From positions 1 through 33,802 of the forward strand of contig URGV01000023.1 in the NCBI GenBank assembly GCA_900547455.1: 33,802 nt of DNA. Reading direction: 5' to 3'. Positions 22,257-31,099 of the stretch are shown here, one piece after another. This DNA comes from an uncultured Oscillospiraceae bacterium. GTDB taxonomy: Bacteria > Bacillota > Clostridia > Oscillospirales > Ruminococcaceae. Under the pieces are notes generated by a model, which had not been told where the DNA came from, made no database searches, and saw only the letters and a list, made by a program, of their open reading frames with translations. The position numbers were made by a program, and so were the translations under genes. Each line of letters begins with the position of its first letter. The stretch's first letter is position 1.

Positions 22257-22285
22257 TTGACCCCGCAGGCGATTGCGTATATGAT
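22257..22285 (+). promoter_or_regulatory. Promoter of the metallochaperone/ATPase genes
   Basis: TTGACC (22257-22262), 17-bp spacer, TATGAT (22280-22285). A TGAACA half-site of ArsR type follows at 22291-22296, at the predicted start of transcription, where bound repressor would block initiation. Confidence 0.7.
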
Positions 22286-22362
22286 ATAGATGAACAATTA
22301 AACAGGTATTAAATTGTAAAGCAAAATTGAAATATCATTTCTCACGAAAGGAGCTTTTACTG

Positions 22363-22581
22363 ATGAAAAAATCCTACAAGATTGAGGTCGACTGCGCCAA
22401 CTGTGCAAACAAGATGGAGGACGCCGCCAAACGCACCCCCGGCGTCAAGGATGCCACCGTCAACTTTATGATGCTCAAGATGAATGTTGAGTTTGAGGAC
22501 GGCCAGGAGCCAAAGGCCGTCATGCAGCAGGTGCTGAAAAACTGCAAAAAGGTTGAAAGCGACTGCGAAATCTATCTGTAA
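22363..22581 (+). CDS. Stand-alone heavy-metal-associated (HMA) domain protein
   Basis: 72 residues from ATG 22363 with GAAAGGAG. A complete ferredoxin-like HMA domain: VDCANCANKMEDAAKRTPGV carries the metal-binding Cys-x-x-Cys at residues 10 and 13. In P-type ATPases of the Zn/Cd/Pb class this domain is normally fused at the N-terminus; the ATPase 90 bp downstream lacks it, so this looks like the detached domain. Likely delivers metal to, or regulates, that pump. The Cys-Ala-Asn-Cys loop preceded by Asp fits the divalent-metal group better than the copper group. Confidence 0.92.
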   Translation: MKKSYKIEVDCANCANKMEDAAKRTPGVKDATVNFMMLKMNVEFEDGQEPKAVMQQVLKNCKKVESDCEIYL

Positions 22582-22587
22582 AAAACG

Positions 22588-22609
22588 AAGGGCGCCAACC
22601 GGCGCTTTT
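22588..22609 (+). terminator. Weak hairpin between the HMA gene and the ATPase
   Basis: Hairpin with GCGCC/GGCGC core (22592-22596 and 22601-22605), AACC loop and A/T-side extension, followed by TTTTCC. It would give partial termination after the chaperone gene. Confidence 0.5.
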
Positions 22610-22620
22610 CCTTGGAGCAA

Positions 22621-22642
22621 CATATGAATAGTTGCTCATATG
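22621..22642 (+). promoter_or_regulatory. ArsR-type operator in front of the ATPase gene
   Basis: CATATGAATA-GT-TGCTCATATG: CATATGA outer arms are perfect and the ATATGAATA/ATATGAGCA halves match in 7 of 9, resembling the 12-2-12 repeats bound by ArsR/SmtB sensors. It lies 28 bp before the ATPase ATG and after the weak hairpin, so the pump may have separate metal-responsive control. Confidence 0.6.
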
Positions 22643-22670
22643 TTTTTCAAAAGAGAGAGGGAGATGTCCT

Positions 22671-24557
22671 ATGAACAAAAAACAAAAGAAGATGCTGGTG
22701 CGCATCATTCTGGCGGCGGTGATGCTGGTCGCCCTTTCCTTCGCGCCGGTCACCGGGCTTGTGCGCTTTGTGCTCTACCTGATCCCCTATCTGACCGTCG
22801 GCTACGACATTCTCATCAAGGCTGCCAAGGGAATCAAGAACCGCCAGATGTTCGACGAGTGCTTTCTGATGGCCATTGCTACCATCGGCGCCATCGCGCT
22901 GGCGCTGTATGAGCGCAGCGGCGACTACACCGAGGCCATCGCCGTCATGCTGTTCTATCAGATTGGCGAATGGTTCCAGAGCTACGCGGTGGGCAAGAGC
23001 CGCCGCAACATCAGCGAGCTGATGGACATCCGCCCGGATTACGCCAACATTGAGCGGGATGGCAAGCTGGAACAGGTCGACCCGGACGAGCTGGAAATCG
23101 GCAGCATCATCGTGGTGCAGCCGGGCGAGAAGGTGCCGATCGACGGCGTGATTATCGAGGGTGCTTCCTCCTTAAACACCAGCGCCCTGACCGGCGAGAG
23201 CCTGCCGCGCGACGCCAAGGTCGGCGACGAGATCATCTCCGGCTGCATCAACATGACCGGGCTCCTAAAGATCCGCACCACCAAGGAGTTCGGCGAGTCC
23301 ACCGTCTCCAAAATTCTGGACCTGGTGGAGAACGCCAGCTCCCGCAAATCCAAGTCGGAGGACTTTATCTCCAAATTTGCCCGCGTCTACACCCCCGCTG
23401 TCTGCTACGCCGCGCTGGCACTGGCCATCCTGCCGCCGCTGGTCCGCATGCTGTTCATGGGGCTTGACCCGGCCTGGGGCGACTGGATTTATCGCGCCCT
23501 AACCTTCCTGGTCATCAGCTGCCCCTGTGCGCTGGTCATCAGCATCCCGCTCTCCTTCTTTGCCGGCATCGGCGGGGCGAGCAACGCCGGCGTGCTGGTC
23601 AAGGGCTCCAACTATCTGGAGACTCTCTCTCAGACCAAGATTGTCGTCTTTGATAAAACCGGCACCCTGACCCAGGGCGTCTTTGAGGTCAGCGGCATCC
23701 ACCACAACAAGCTGGAGGACGAAAAGATTCTGGAATACGCCGCGCTGGTGGAGAGTTCCTCCTCCCACCCGATCAGCAAGAGCCTGCAGCGCGCCTACGG
23801 CAAGGAGATCGACCGCAGCCGCGTCAGCGACATTCAGGAAATCAGCGGCAACGGCGTCACCGCAAAGATTGACGGCGTCGCGGTCGCCGCGGGCAACAGC
23901 AAGCTGATGGACCGCCTGGGCATCCCGTACATCAACTGCCACAGCGTCGGCACCATCATCCACATGGCCATTGACGGCCAGTATGCCGGACACATCGTCA
24001 TCTCCGACATCGTCAAGCCGCACGCCAAGGAGGCCATCGCCGCCCTGAAAAAGGCCGGCATCCACAAGACGGTGATGCTGACCGGCGACACCAAAGCAGT
24101 GGCCGACAAGGTCGCTTCGGAACTTGGCATCGACGAGGTCTACAGCGAGCTGCTCCCGGCCGGCAAGGTCGAAAAGGTCGAGGAGCTGCTGCAGGCAAAA
24201 CCGGAGAAGGCAAAGCTCGCCTTTGTGGGCGACGGCATCAACGACGCGCCGGTGCTGGGCCGCGCGGATATCGGCATCGCGATGGGCGCCATGGGCTCGG
24301 ACGCTGCCATCGAAGCGGCGGACGTGGTGCTGATGGACGACGACCCGATGAAGATTTCCAAGGCAATCCGGATTTCCCGCAAGTGCCTGCGCATCGTCTA
24401 CCAGAACATCGTCTTCGCCATAGGCATCAAGCTGCTCTGCCTGCTGCTCGGCGCTTTGGGGCTGGCCAACATGTGGCTTGCCATCTTCGCGGATGTCGGC
24501 GTCATGGTGATCGCCGTGCTCAACGCCATCCGCGCTCTGTTTGTCAAAAATCTCTAA
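22671..24557 (+). CDS. cadA: Zn/Cd/Pb-exporting P1B-type ATPase
   Basis: 628 residues from ATG 22671 (GAGAGGGAGATG upstream). Motifs in order: TGES (174-177, actuator), CPC (284-286, transmembrane metal site), DKTGT with phosphorylated Asp328, SSSHP with His366 (ATP binding) and GDGIND (520-525). In the last spans, Lys587 and Asp608 (IFADVGVMVIAVLNA) mark the P1B-2 group, which exports Zn, Cd and Pb rather than Cu. No N-terminal HMA domain: the chain starts with a basic stretch and runs into the first span; the HMA unit is the separate upstream gene. Resides in the cytoplasmic membrane and pumps metal out. Likely repressed by the divergent ArsR. Confidence 0.95.
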   Translation: MNKKQKKMLVRIILAAVMLVALSFAPVTGLVRFVLYLIPYLTVGYDILIKAAKGIKNRQMFDECFLMAIATIGAIALALYERSGDYTEAIAVMLFYQIGEWFQSYAVGKSRRNISELMDIRPDYANIERDGKLEQVDPDELEIGSIIVVQPGEKVPIDGVIIEGASSLNTSALTGESLPRDAKVGDEIISGCINMTGLLKIRTTKEFGESTVSKILDLVENASSRKSKSEDFISKFARVYTPAVCYAALALAILPPLVRMLFMGLDPAWGDWIYRALTFLVISCPCALVISIPLSFFAGIGGASNAGVLVKGSNYLETLSQTKIVVFDKTGTLTQGVFEVSGIHHNKLEDEKILEYAALVESSSSHPISKSLQRAYGKEIDRSRVSDIQEISGNGVTAKIDGVAVAAGNSKLMDRLGIPYINCHSVGTIIHMAIDGQYAGHIVISDIVKPHAKEAIAALKKAGIHKTVMLTGDTKAVADKVASELGIDEVYSELLPAGKVEKVEELLQAKPEKAKLAFVGDGINDAPVLGRADIGIAMGAMGSDAAIEAADVVLMDDDPMKISKAIRISRKCLRIVYQNIVFAIGIKLLCLLLGALGLANMWLAIFADVGVMVIAVLNAIRALFVKNL

Positions 24558-24575
24558 GGACACTGCCTTTCCTAT

Positions 24576-24614
24576 CGACAAGGGGGAGAGGGCCCGCGGG
24601 CCCTCTCCCCCTGT
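24576..24614 (+). terminator. Terminator after the metal ATPase
   Basis: Perfect palindrome with 15-bp arms at 24581-24610, extended to a longer GACA/TGTC-flanked stem, followed by CTTTTTCTCT on the plus side. Confidence 0.9.
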
Positions 24615-24636
24615 CTTTTTCTCTATCAACCTTTTA

Positions 24637-26535
24637 TCAATCCGAAGGATGCTGCTTCTTCCAGGCGGCAATCCGGTCGAGAAAGACCTTGCCGTAGCGC
24701 TTGGCCTTATACTCTCCCACGCCGGAGACCTGCAGAAATTCCTCCATCGTGTCCGGCTGGCGGGCAGCCATATCGGTCAGCGAGGCGTTGGTGAAGATCA
24801 GATACGCCGGGATGTTCTGCTTCTGCGAAAGCTCGTTGCGCAGGTCGCGCAGCGCCTCGAAGAGGTTTGCCGCCTCCTGCTGTCCCTGCGGGTCGAGCGC
24901 AACCTGCTCCACCGATTCCGCTGCCGCCTTTTTGCGGCGGGAGGTGGGCAGCTTTTTCTCCTGCACGCTCGGCACCCGGCGGGAATATTCCACCGTCTCC
25001 CCATGGAACAGGACCTCCCTGGCCTGCGGGGTGGCGCGCAGCACCGGGTACTCCCCCTGCGTCAGGTAGAGGTAGCCGCTGTCGATCAAAAACTCCACAT
25101 ACTCCCGCAGCTGCTTCTGGTCCACCCCGTGCATGATGCCGTAGGTGGAGAGCTTGTCCAGCCCCAGCTGCAGCACCCGCTGGTTTTTGCTGCCGCGCAG
25201 CATCGCGATGATCTGGGTCAGCCCCAGCCCGGTCGGGTACTTCTTCTCCACCCGCACCACGCCGGAGAGAATCTTCTGCGCCTCCACCGTGATGTCCTGA
25301 CGAATCCACTCGCCGACACAGTTAGCGCAGTTGCCGCAGCGCTCCGGCGCCTCCTCGCCGAAGTAGCGCAGCAGGTAGGCACGCAGGCAGCCGCTGGTCT
25401 TGCAGTAGCCCACCATCTCCTCCAGCCGGCGCAGGTCCTGCTCGTGGACAAACTGGCGCTCCTCCTCATCGAGCGCCTCATTCTCCGAGGCGTTTTCGAT
25501 AAAGTATTTTGCCGTCTGCACATCCCCAATCGAGAACAAAAGCAGGCAGTTTGCCGGCGAACCGTCCCTGCCCGCGCGGCCCGCCTCCTGGTAGTAGCTT
25601 TCGATATTCTTGGGCATGTGGTAGTGCACCACAAAGCTGACGTTGGACTTGTCGATTCCCATCCCGAAGGCGTTGGTGGCGACCATCACCCGGGCGCGGT
25701 CGAACTCAAAGTCCTCCTGGTTGCGCCTGCGCTCCTCGTCGTCCAGCCCCGCGTGATAGCGGGTGGCGGCAAATCCCTGCTCCCGCAGTTTGTCGCAGAC
25801 CGACTCGACCGCCTTGCGGGTGGCGCAGTAGACGATGCCGGTCTGCTCCCGGTGCTCGGAGAGAAAGGAGAGCAGCGCCGCCTCCTTCTTTTTGGGGTGC
25901 ATCACCTCAAAGTAGAGGTTGGGGCGGTCAAAGCCGGTGGTCAGCCGCAGCGGGTCGATCAGCCCCAGCATCTTGTGGATGTCGTCCTTGACCTGCTCGG
26001 TGGCGGTGGCGGTGAAGGCCCCCAGCACCGGCCTTTCGGGCAGCTGGGAGACAAAGTCCGCGATCCCAAGGTAGCTGGGGCGGAAGTCCTGCCCCCACTG
26101 GGAGACGCAGTGCGCCTCGTCCACCGCTACAAAGGAGACCTGCACCCCGCGGACAAAGGCCAGAAAGTCCTCGGTGCTAAGCCGCTCCGGCGCGACATAC
26201 AACAGCTTGTACGCCCCCTGCTCAGCCCGGCGGTAGACCTCGTCGTACTCGGCAAGGCTCAGCGAGGAATTGATGCAGGCCGCGGGAATCTGGGACTGTT
26301 CCAGCGCCGCTACCTGGTCCTTCATCAGCGAGATCAGCGGCGAAATCACCAGCGTCAATCCCGGCAGCATCATGGCGGGCAGCTGGTAGCAGACCGACTT
26401 GCCCGCGCCGGTGGGCATCACCCCCAGCACATCCCGGCCGGAAAGGATGGCGTCGATCAGCTCCTCCTGCCCCGGGCGAAACTGGGCGTGGCCAAAATAT
26501 TGTTTTAACATCGTCAGCTTATCGATGGGGAACAC
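24637..26535 (-). CDS. recQ: RecQ-type ATP-dependent DNA helicase
   Basis: About 632 residues. Helicase core: FGHAQFRPGQEELID (Q-like motif), Walker A VMPTGAGKSVCYQ, DEAH box in VDEAHCVSQWGQDFRP, TATATE, and motif VI ESYYQEAGRAGRDG. The RecQ zinc-binding region follows (YCKTSGC then RCGNCANC), then the winged helix and a C-terminal HRDC domain (ELSQKQNIPAYLIFTNASLTD). RecQ unwinds recombination and replication intermediates 3'-5'. The start is uncertain: ATG 26580 lies at the predicted transcription start of the promoter at 26582-26610. GTG 26535 is used here; ATG 26511 or a non-standard ATC at 26526 with AAGAAGGTG upstream are alternatives. Monocistronic. Confidence 0.95.
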   Translation of the reverse strand: MFPIDKLTMLKQYFGHAQFRPGQEELIDAILSGRDVLGVMPTGAGKSVCYQLPAMMLPGLTLVISPLISLMKDQVAALEQSQIPAACINSSLSLAEYDEVYRRAEQGAYKLLYVAPERLSTEDFLAFVRGVQVSFVAVDEAHCVSQWGQDFRPSYLGIADFVSQLPERPVLGAFTATATEQVKDDIHKMLGLIDPLRLTTGFDRPNLYFEVMHPKKKEAALLSFLSEHREQTGIVYCATRKAVESVCDKLREQGFAATRYHAGLDDEERRRNQEDFEFDRARVMVATNAFGMGIDKSNVSFVVHYHMPKNIESYYQEAGRAGRDGSPANCLLLFSIGDVQTAKYFIENASENEALDEEERQFVHEQDLRRLEEMVGYCKTSGCLRAYLLRYFGEEAPERCGNCANCVGEWIRQDITVEAQKILSGVVRVEKKYPTGLGLTQIIAMLRGSKNQRVLQLGLDKLSTYGIMHGVDQKQLREYVEFLIDSGYLYLTQGEYPVLRATPQAREVLFHGETVEYSRRVPSVQEKKLPTSRRKKAAAESVEQVALDPQGQQEAANLFEALRDLRNELSQKQNIPAYLIFTNASLTDMAARQPDTMEEFLQVSGVGEYKAKRYGKVFLDRIAAWKKQHPSD

Positions 26536-26546
26536 CTTCTTTATCT

Positions 26547-26565
26547 GCCCGCCTCCACAGCGGGC
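26547..26565 (-). other. 5' leader hairpin of recQ
   Basis: GCCCGC and GCGGGC arms (26560-26565 and 26547-26552) flank a 7-nt loop that contains GGAG, between the transcription start and the coding region. It could hide or present the ribosome site. Confidence 0.5.
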
Positions 26566-26581
26566 CGTTTGCTTTGACATT

Positions 26582-26610
26582 ATTATAGCAAACTTATCCG
26601 GCAGGCGCAA
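26582..26610 (-). promoter_or_regulatory. Consensus sigma-A promoter of recQ
   Basis: Minus strand: TTGCGC (26605-26610), 17-bp spacer, TATAAT (26582-26587). Predicted start of transcription is near 26575. The rest of the gap up to 26733 holds only a 12-bp imperfect dyad (26612-26648) that may weakly end the upstream permease gene. Confidence 0.75.
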
Positions 26611-26733
26611 GAAGCGGAGCAGCCGGCCTGTTTCCCGCTGCCCCGCTTTTCTTCTGACAGAAGATAGACAAAAATGGATGGATGAATCGTTCTGTCCTGG
26701 TTTTCGTTTTTGCAGGGATGGTGGCTCTGTAAA

Positions 26734-29394
26734 CTATTCCCCATCCCTAAGTCTTTCCACAATCGTGTGGCGGGCGATGACCCGGTAGGTCAGCAGCGGG
26801 ATCAGCAGCCCCAGCAGTACAAAGACCGGCGCAATCAGCAGAACCGGCCAGACGGTAAAGCGGTAGCTGAAGAACCAGAACATCTGCTCGACGGCGCCGC
26901 CCAGCACCGGCGAGAGGATAAGGCTGAGCAGCAGCGAGAAAATGATCGACAGCAGGGTGTACAGCAGCCCTTCCAGCATCAGCATCGTCTTGAGCTGGCG
27001 GCCGGTCATGCCGATGGCCTGCAGCACCGCAAACTCCCGCTTGCGGGTGATGATGCCGGTGAGCACCGCGTTGACAAAGTTGAGCACGCCCACTAAACCC
27101 ACGATGAAGCTCAGCGCCCCGCCCAGCGTCAGGAACATTGAGCGCATCCCCTCAAACTCGGAGACATAGTCCTGCCTGCACTCGTAGTCGTAGGCGGTCT
27201 GGACGGTGGTGGTGTACTCCTCCAGAAAGTCCCGCATCTGCGCATCGGCCTCGTCGCTCTCCATGTTGAACAGGTAGGTCATCACGTCGCTGGTGCCGGT
27301 CTCCCGCTGGAAGTGGTCGGCGTCCAGAATAAACTGGTCAGCGCCGTAAAAGCGGTAGCCCTCGTTGCTCGGCACGGTGACGCAGGCGGCCACCTCATAG
27401 GTGACGTCGTGATAGGTTGTCGCGCGGACCTGGAGGCTGCCCTGATAGCTGTCCGCCTGCTCGGATGGGATCACCTGACCGGTCGTGGGGTCATAATATT
27501 CCAGCTCGTCGCCGTAGCGCAGCGTCACCTGGTCTCCCACATTCATCCAGTTGCTGTCCGGCTCGACGTTGTTGTAGTCGTCCATGGTGTAGACCGCGGC
27601 GATGTAGTTGCGGTCGGGGTCGCTCAATTTGGAAAGATCCCCCGCCACCACGTTGACCAGGCTCAGCGGGAATTCCTCCATGCCGTAGACCTGCACCCGG
27701 TTGGCGATCAGGCCCTCGGCGTTTTTGTCCGCCGTCGCGATCATGTCCTCCAGCACCTCCGGCGGGTACCATTTGCCCTCGCTGTCCCGGAAGTGCTGCT
27801 CGGTGACAAACTGCTGCAGCCAGCTGGTCTGCCCATAGATGCGCCCCGACTGGGCGATTCCGCCCTGCGCGTCGATGTCGGCGATCAGGTCCTCGGTGAC
27901 CGGCTCCTCGATGCCGTCCGACTGGAAGTATCCGGCACAGCCGAAGATGAAGTCGGACACCACCTTGTTCTGCAAATATTTGTCCATGTCAAAGCCGCCC
28001 GCAAACAGCGCCGTCACGTTGGTCAGCACCACCGCCAGCGAGAGGGAGAGCACCACCAGCAGCGTCTTGATGCGGCTGCGGCCGAGGTTTGCCCAGGCCA
28101 TCGAGAGAAGCGACGAACCCTTTCCACTCCCCGTTTTGGCCCTGCGGGGACCGGCGCTCACGTCGGTGTAGCGCACCGCCTCCACCGGGGAGACCCTGGC
28201 CGCCACCCTGCCCGGCTTGCGGCAGGAGAGCAGGACGGTGAACAGCGCAAACAGCGCCGCCCCGATGAAGATGAGGGGGCTGAAGCTGACAAAGGCATTT
28301 TTGTAGGTCAGCTGCTCCATGATGACGGGGGTCAGCTTGTTGCCGACCAAAAAGCCCAGCACCAGCCCGACGGGGATGCCGATGAGCGAGAGCAGCAGCG
28401 CCTGGCGGCGGATGATGCTCTTAAGCTGGCGGCCGGTGGTGCCGATGGTCTTGAGCAGGCCATAGAACTGGATGTCGTTGGTGACCGAAATCTGAAAGAC
28501 GTTGTAGATAATCAGATACCCGGTGAAGATGATGAGCAGCAACAGGGCGGAGATGGCGACGACGGTCAGAGGGTCAGCTTGAGCCCCCATCTGCGCAGCG
28601 GTGTAGCCCCAGTTGACGCCGCCGTCGATGTAGTTGTCCGCCTGGGGGTCGGTGTCCTGATAGCCGTGGTTTTCCAGCAGCTCTGTCAGGTCGCTCTCGA
28701 TGTGCAGCGAGCTTGCAAACATCACGTTCAGCGTCCACCGGCCGGTCATGTCGTATCTGCCCTGGTTCTGGTAGCCCTCCAGCGCCTCCTCGGCGCGGCT
28801 TTGTGGCAGCAGGATGTTGCTGGCGGTGACCGCCTCGTCGTACTCCCACCAGCCGGAGAGGGTGAAGGTCTGGGTGACTTGCTTCGGATTGCCGGTGCCG
28901 ACGCCGAGATTGTAGGTGACGGTGAACTGCTCGCCCACCTTCGGCTCGACACCCAGCAGCCCCAGCACCCGGGTATCGGTGGCGGCCTCGTCGGTGCCCT
29001 CCCGGGGCAGGCTGCCCTCGACCGGCACGCAGAAGTAGTGGGAAGCCAGCTGCGGCTCCATGTAGCTGACCTCGACGTGCGATTTGTTAAACGGCTCCTC
29101 CTCCGGCATCCCTAAAAAGAGGCGCGCGCCGCCTTCCTTCACCAGCGGGTCGGCGCGCAGCTGCTCCGCCTGCTCCCAGGTGATGTTTTTGATGCTGGCG
29201 TGCATGTCCCCGCCGGCCATGCGGAAATTTTCCTGCTGGAAGGAGTGGTTGATCGAGGCGGCGATGGTGAACAGCGAGGTGAACATCACCGTCGTCAAAG
29301 CGATGGCCAGCACCGCAATCAGGTTGCGGGTGCGCGCGGCGCGCAGCCCTTTGAGCGAAAGGTTGCGGATACAGGCTCGATTGGAAACTTTCAT
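26734..29394 (-). CDS. Large double-FtsX ABC permease
   Basis: 886 residues from ATG 29394 with GGGGG upstream. Two FtsX-like halves. The first has a span near 24-48, an ectodomain of about 225 residues and three spans between about 275 and 395. The second has a span near 435-458, an ectodomain of about 300 residues and three spans between about 765 and 880. Both halves contain the coupling signature ([22 protein letters not shown] and [22 protein letters not shown]), which shows internal duplication. Such permeases pair with one LolD/MacB-type ATPase, here 12 bp upstream. With a two-component system in front, the best model is a peptide-antibiotic sensing and resistance transporter of BceAB-like logic, but the architecture differs from BceB. 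Substrate is inference. Confidence 0.9.
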   Translation of the reverse strand: MKVSNRACIRNLSLKGLRAARTRNLIAVLAIALTTVMFTSLFTIAASINHSFQQENFRMAGGDMHASIKNITWEQAEQLRADPLVKEGGARLFLGMPEEEPFNKSHVEVSYMEPQLASHYFCVPVEGSLPREGTDEAATDTRVLGLLGVEPKVGEQFTVTYNLGVGTGNPKQVTQTFTLSGWWEYDEAVTASNILLPQSRAEEALEGYQNQGRYDMTGRWTLNVMFASSLHIESDLTELLENHGYQDTDPQADNYIDGGVNWGYTAAQMGAQADPLTVVAISALLLLIIFTGYLIIYNVFQISVTNDIQFYGLLKTIGTTGRQLKSIIRRQALLLSLIGIPVGLVLGFLVGNKLTPVIMEQLTYKNAFVSFSPLIFIGAALFALFTVLLSCRKPGRVAARVSPVEAVRYTDVSAGPRRAKTGSGKGSSLLSMAWANLGRSRIKTLLVVLSLSLAVVLTNVTALFAGGFDMDKYLQNKVVSDFIFGCAGYFQSDGIEEPVTEDLIADIDAQGGIAQSGRIYGQTSWLQQFVTEQHFRDSEGKWYPPEVLEDMIATADKNAEGLIANRVQVYGMEEFPLSLVNVVAGDLSKLSDPDRNYIAAVYTMDDYNNVEPDSNWMNVGDQVTLRYGDELEYYDPTTGQVIPSEQADSYQGSLQVRATTYHDVTYEVAACVTVPSNEGYRFYGADQFILDADHFQRETGTSDVMTYLFNMESDEADAQMRDFLEEYTTTVQTAYDYECRQDYVSEFEGMRSMFLTLGGALSFIVGLVGVLNFVNAVLTGIITRKREFAVLQAIGMTGRQLKTMLMLEGLLYTLLSIIFSLLLSLILSPVLGGAVEQMFWFFSYRFTVWPVLLIAPVFVLLGLLIPLLTYRVIARHTIVERLRDGE

Positions 29395-29406
29395 GCCGCC
29401 GCCCCC

Positions 29407-30075
29407 TTATCTTAAAACGATCCTGCCGTCCTCGATGCGGACGATGCGGTCGGCCAGCTGGGCAATCTCCTCGTTGTGGGTGATCATCACCATCGTCTGG
29501 GAGAATTTCTGCCCGGTCACCTTCATCAGGCTCAGCACGTCGTTGCTGGTGCGGGAGTCAAGGTTCCCGGTCGGCTCGTCGGCAAGCAGGATGGCGGGCT
29601 TGGTGGCAAGCGCCCGCGCGATGGCCACCCGCTGCTGCTGCCCGCCCGAAAGCTGGCTGGGCAAGCTCTGCAGCTTCTCCTTGAGCCCCAGCGCGCCGAT
29701 CACCTCATCGATGTAGGCGGCGTCCAGCTTGCCGCCGTCCAGCTGGATGGGCAGCACGATGTTCTCGTACACCGACAGCACCGGCACCAGGTTGTAGGCC
29801 TGAAAGACAAAGCCGATCTTGCGCCGGCGAAAGACGGTCAGCTCCTCGTCCTTGAGGGTGGAAAGGTCGCGCCCGTCCACCACGACGCTGCCCGAGGTGG
29901 GCCGGTCCAGCCCGCCCAGCATGTGCAGCAGGGTCGACTTGCCCGAGCCGGAGGTGCCGACGATGGCCACAAACTCCCCGTTCTCCACCTGCAGGTCCAC
30001 CCCGTCCAGCGCGCGCACCTGGGTGTCGCCTGAGCCGTAATATTTTTTGAGATCCTTTGTCTGTAAAATAATCAT
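29407..30075 (-). CDS. ABC transporter ATPase (LolD/MacB type)
   Basis: 222 residues from ATG 30075 with GGAGG 9 nt upstream. Walker [10 protein letters not shown] (40-48), Q-loop [10 protein letters not shown] (about 89-98), LSGGQQQ (142-148), Walker B ILLADE (162-167), PTGNLD and the H-loop MITHN. Belongs to the same branch as the ATPase at 12861-13532 but is not an especially close copy. Serves the double-FtsX permease. Preceded by three phased 11-bp repeats and a -10 element, so probably activated by the response regulator encoded upstream. Confidence 0.95.
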   Translation of the reverse strand: MIILQTKDLKKYYGSGDTQVRALDGVDLQVENGEFVAIVGTSGSGKSTLLHMLGGLDRPTSGSVVVDGRDLSTLKDEELTVFRRRKIGFVFQAYNLVPVLSVYENIVLPIQLDGGKLDAAYIDEVIGALGLKEKLQSLPSQLSGGQQQRVAIARALATKPAILLADEPTGNLDSRTSNDVLSLMKVTGQKFSQTMVMITHNEEIAQLADRIVRIEDGRIVLR

Positions 30076-30124
30076 GCAGCATTTCCTCCATCGGTAACAG
30101 TTTTCCTCCTTAGAGGATGCCTTT

Positions 30125-30167
30125 ATTTTACCAGCACAATCTGTCGAGAATCTTTCCAGAATCTTTC
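30125..30167 (-). promoter_or_regulatory. Three 11-bp direct repeats and -10: response-regulator-activated promoter
   Basis: Plus-strand units CACAATCTGTC (30135-30145), GAGAATCTTTC (30146-30156) and CAGAATCTTTC (30157-30167) are head-to-tail without gaps. On the minus strand they end 4 bp above TAAAAT (30125-30130), where a -35 would be; no consensus -35 exists. This matches how PhoB/OmpR-type regulators replace the -35 contact. Transcript would start near 30118 and lead into the ATPase gene. Confidence 0.65.
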
Positions 30168-30181
30168 AGTGTTGAAAGATT
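30160..30181. repeat. Perfect inverted repeat downstream of the kinase gene
   Basis: 9-bp arms AATCTTTCA / TGAAAGATT (30160-30168 and 30173-30181) with a GTGT loop, 14 bp past the kinase stop. It shares its left arm with the third direct repeat, so it may be another regulator contact; there is no T-tract for termination. Confidence 0.55.
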
Positions 30182-30195
30182 TGTATGCGACAGCT

Positions 30196-31098
30196 TTATC
30201 CGCGCGGCAGATAGAGCGAGAAGGTGCTGCCCTGCCCCGGGCGGGAACTGAGCTTGAGGTAGCCGCCCTGCTTCTGCGCAATCTCCCGGGCAAGGTAGAG
30301 CCCGATGCCAAGCCCCTCCTGCTCCCGCACCTGCCGCCCGCGGTAGAAGCGGCCGAAAATCTGCGCCTGCTCCTCCTCGGCCACACCGATGCCGTCGTCG
30401 CGAACATCGATGCGGCAGAACAGCTCGTACTGCGTGACACTCACCTGGATGCACCCGCCCGGCGGGGTGTATTTGACCGCGTTGTCCAACAGGTTCCCCA
30501 GCGCCTCCGCCGTCCAGCGCAGGTCGTAGAGCGCCTTCATTTCCGCCTGCTGCTGCAAATGCAGCTGAAGCGCAATCCCCTTCTGCTCTGCCGCCGCCTT
30601 TGCCTGCGAGGCTGCCCGCTCCAGCAGCGGGGAGAGCGGCTGGGATTTTGGCGTGACGGCCAGCACATCGGTCTCCAGCCGGGAGAGCTTGACCAGGGTT
30701 TCAATCAAAAAGCTGAGCTTCTCGCTCTGCTGGAAGATGACCTGTGCCTGCTCGCGCTGCCGGGGCGTCAGCTCCTCCTCCATCAGCAGCGAGGAGTAGA
30801 GCCTGAGGTTTGCAAGTGGAGTCTTGGTCTGATGGGAGATGTCCGAGAGCAGGCGCTGGATGCTCTCCCGCTGCCGCTGCACCCCGCGCAGCGAGCGGGC
30901 GCTGCCGTTTAAAAAGCGGGCCATCCGGCTTTCCAGCGCGGAGGGCGCCGACTCGTCAAAGCTCTCCTCCCCAAAGCCGCCGTCGATGGCGGTGGAGAGC
31001 ATCCGGTCCAGCCGCCGCACCGTCCGGCGGGCGTCCAGCCAGAGCCAGAGGCCCAGCAGCAAGCCTGCCAGCCCCAGCACACCCAGAAAAATCCCCAT
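30196..31098 (-). CDS. Sensor histidine kinase with one N-terminal span and no sensor domain
   Basis: 300 residues from ATG 31098, which follows the regulator stop by 1 nt (TGAGATG) with GGAGGTG upstream. A single hydrophobic segment (about 3-21) is followed at once by cytosolic sequence. HisKA has phosphoacceptor His89 in SDISHQTKTPLANLRLY. HATPase_c has the N-box NLLDNAVKYT, G1 DDGIGV and G2 GLGIGLYLAREI near the end. There is no extracytoplasmic sensing loop, so the signal probably comes through a partner, as in kinases that read the state of an ABC transporter. The adjacent double-FtsX permease is the natural candidate. Confidence 0.93.
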   Translation of the reverse strand: MGIFLGVLGLAGLLLGLWLWLDARRTVRRLDRMLSTAIDGGFGEESFDESAPSALESRMARFLNGSARSLRGVQRQRESIQRLLSDISHQTKTPLANLRLYSSLLMEEELTPRQREQAQVIFQQSEKLSFLIETLVKLSRLETDVLAVTPKSQPLSPLLERAASQAKAAAEQKGIALQLHLQQQAEMKALYDLRWTAEALGNLLDNAVKYTPPGGCIQVSVTQYELFCRIDVRDDGIGVAEEEQAQIFGRFYRGRQVREQEGLGIGLYLAREIAQKQGGYLKLSSRPGQGSTFSLYLPRG

Positions 31099-31099
31099 C

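Noticed and set aside
24541..26508. Open frame of about 655 codons opposite recQ
   Set aside because: It mirrors recQ, which has complete helicase motifs; the translation is rich in His/Val/Leu/Gly with no domain, as expected opposite GC-rich codons.
26612..26648. 12-bp imperfect dyad between recQ and the large permease gene
   Set aside because: It has T-rich sequence only on the plus side, where no gene ends; on the minus side it runs straight into the recQ -35, so it is at best a weak terminator.
27313..29115. Open frame of about 600 codons opposite the large permease
   Set aside because: Shadow frame; the permease on the other strand has clear FtsX signatures and a ribosome site.
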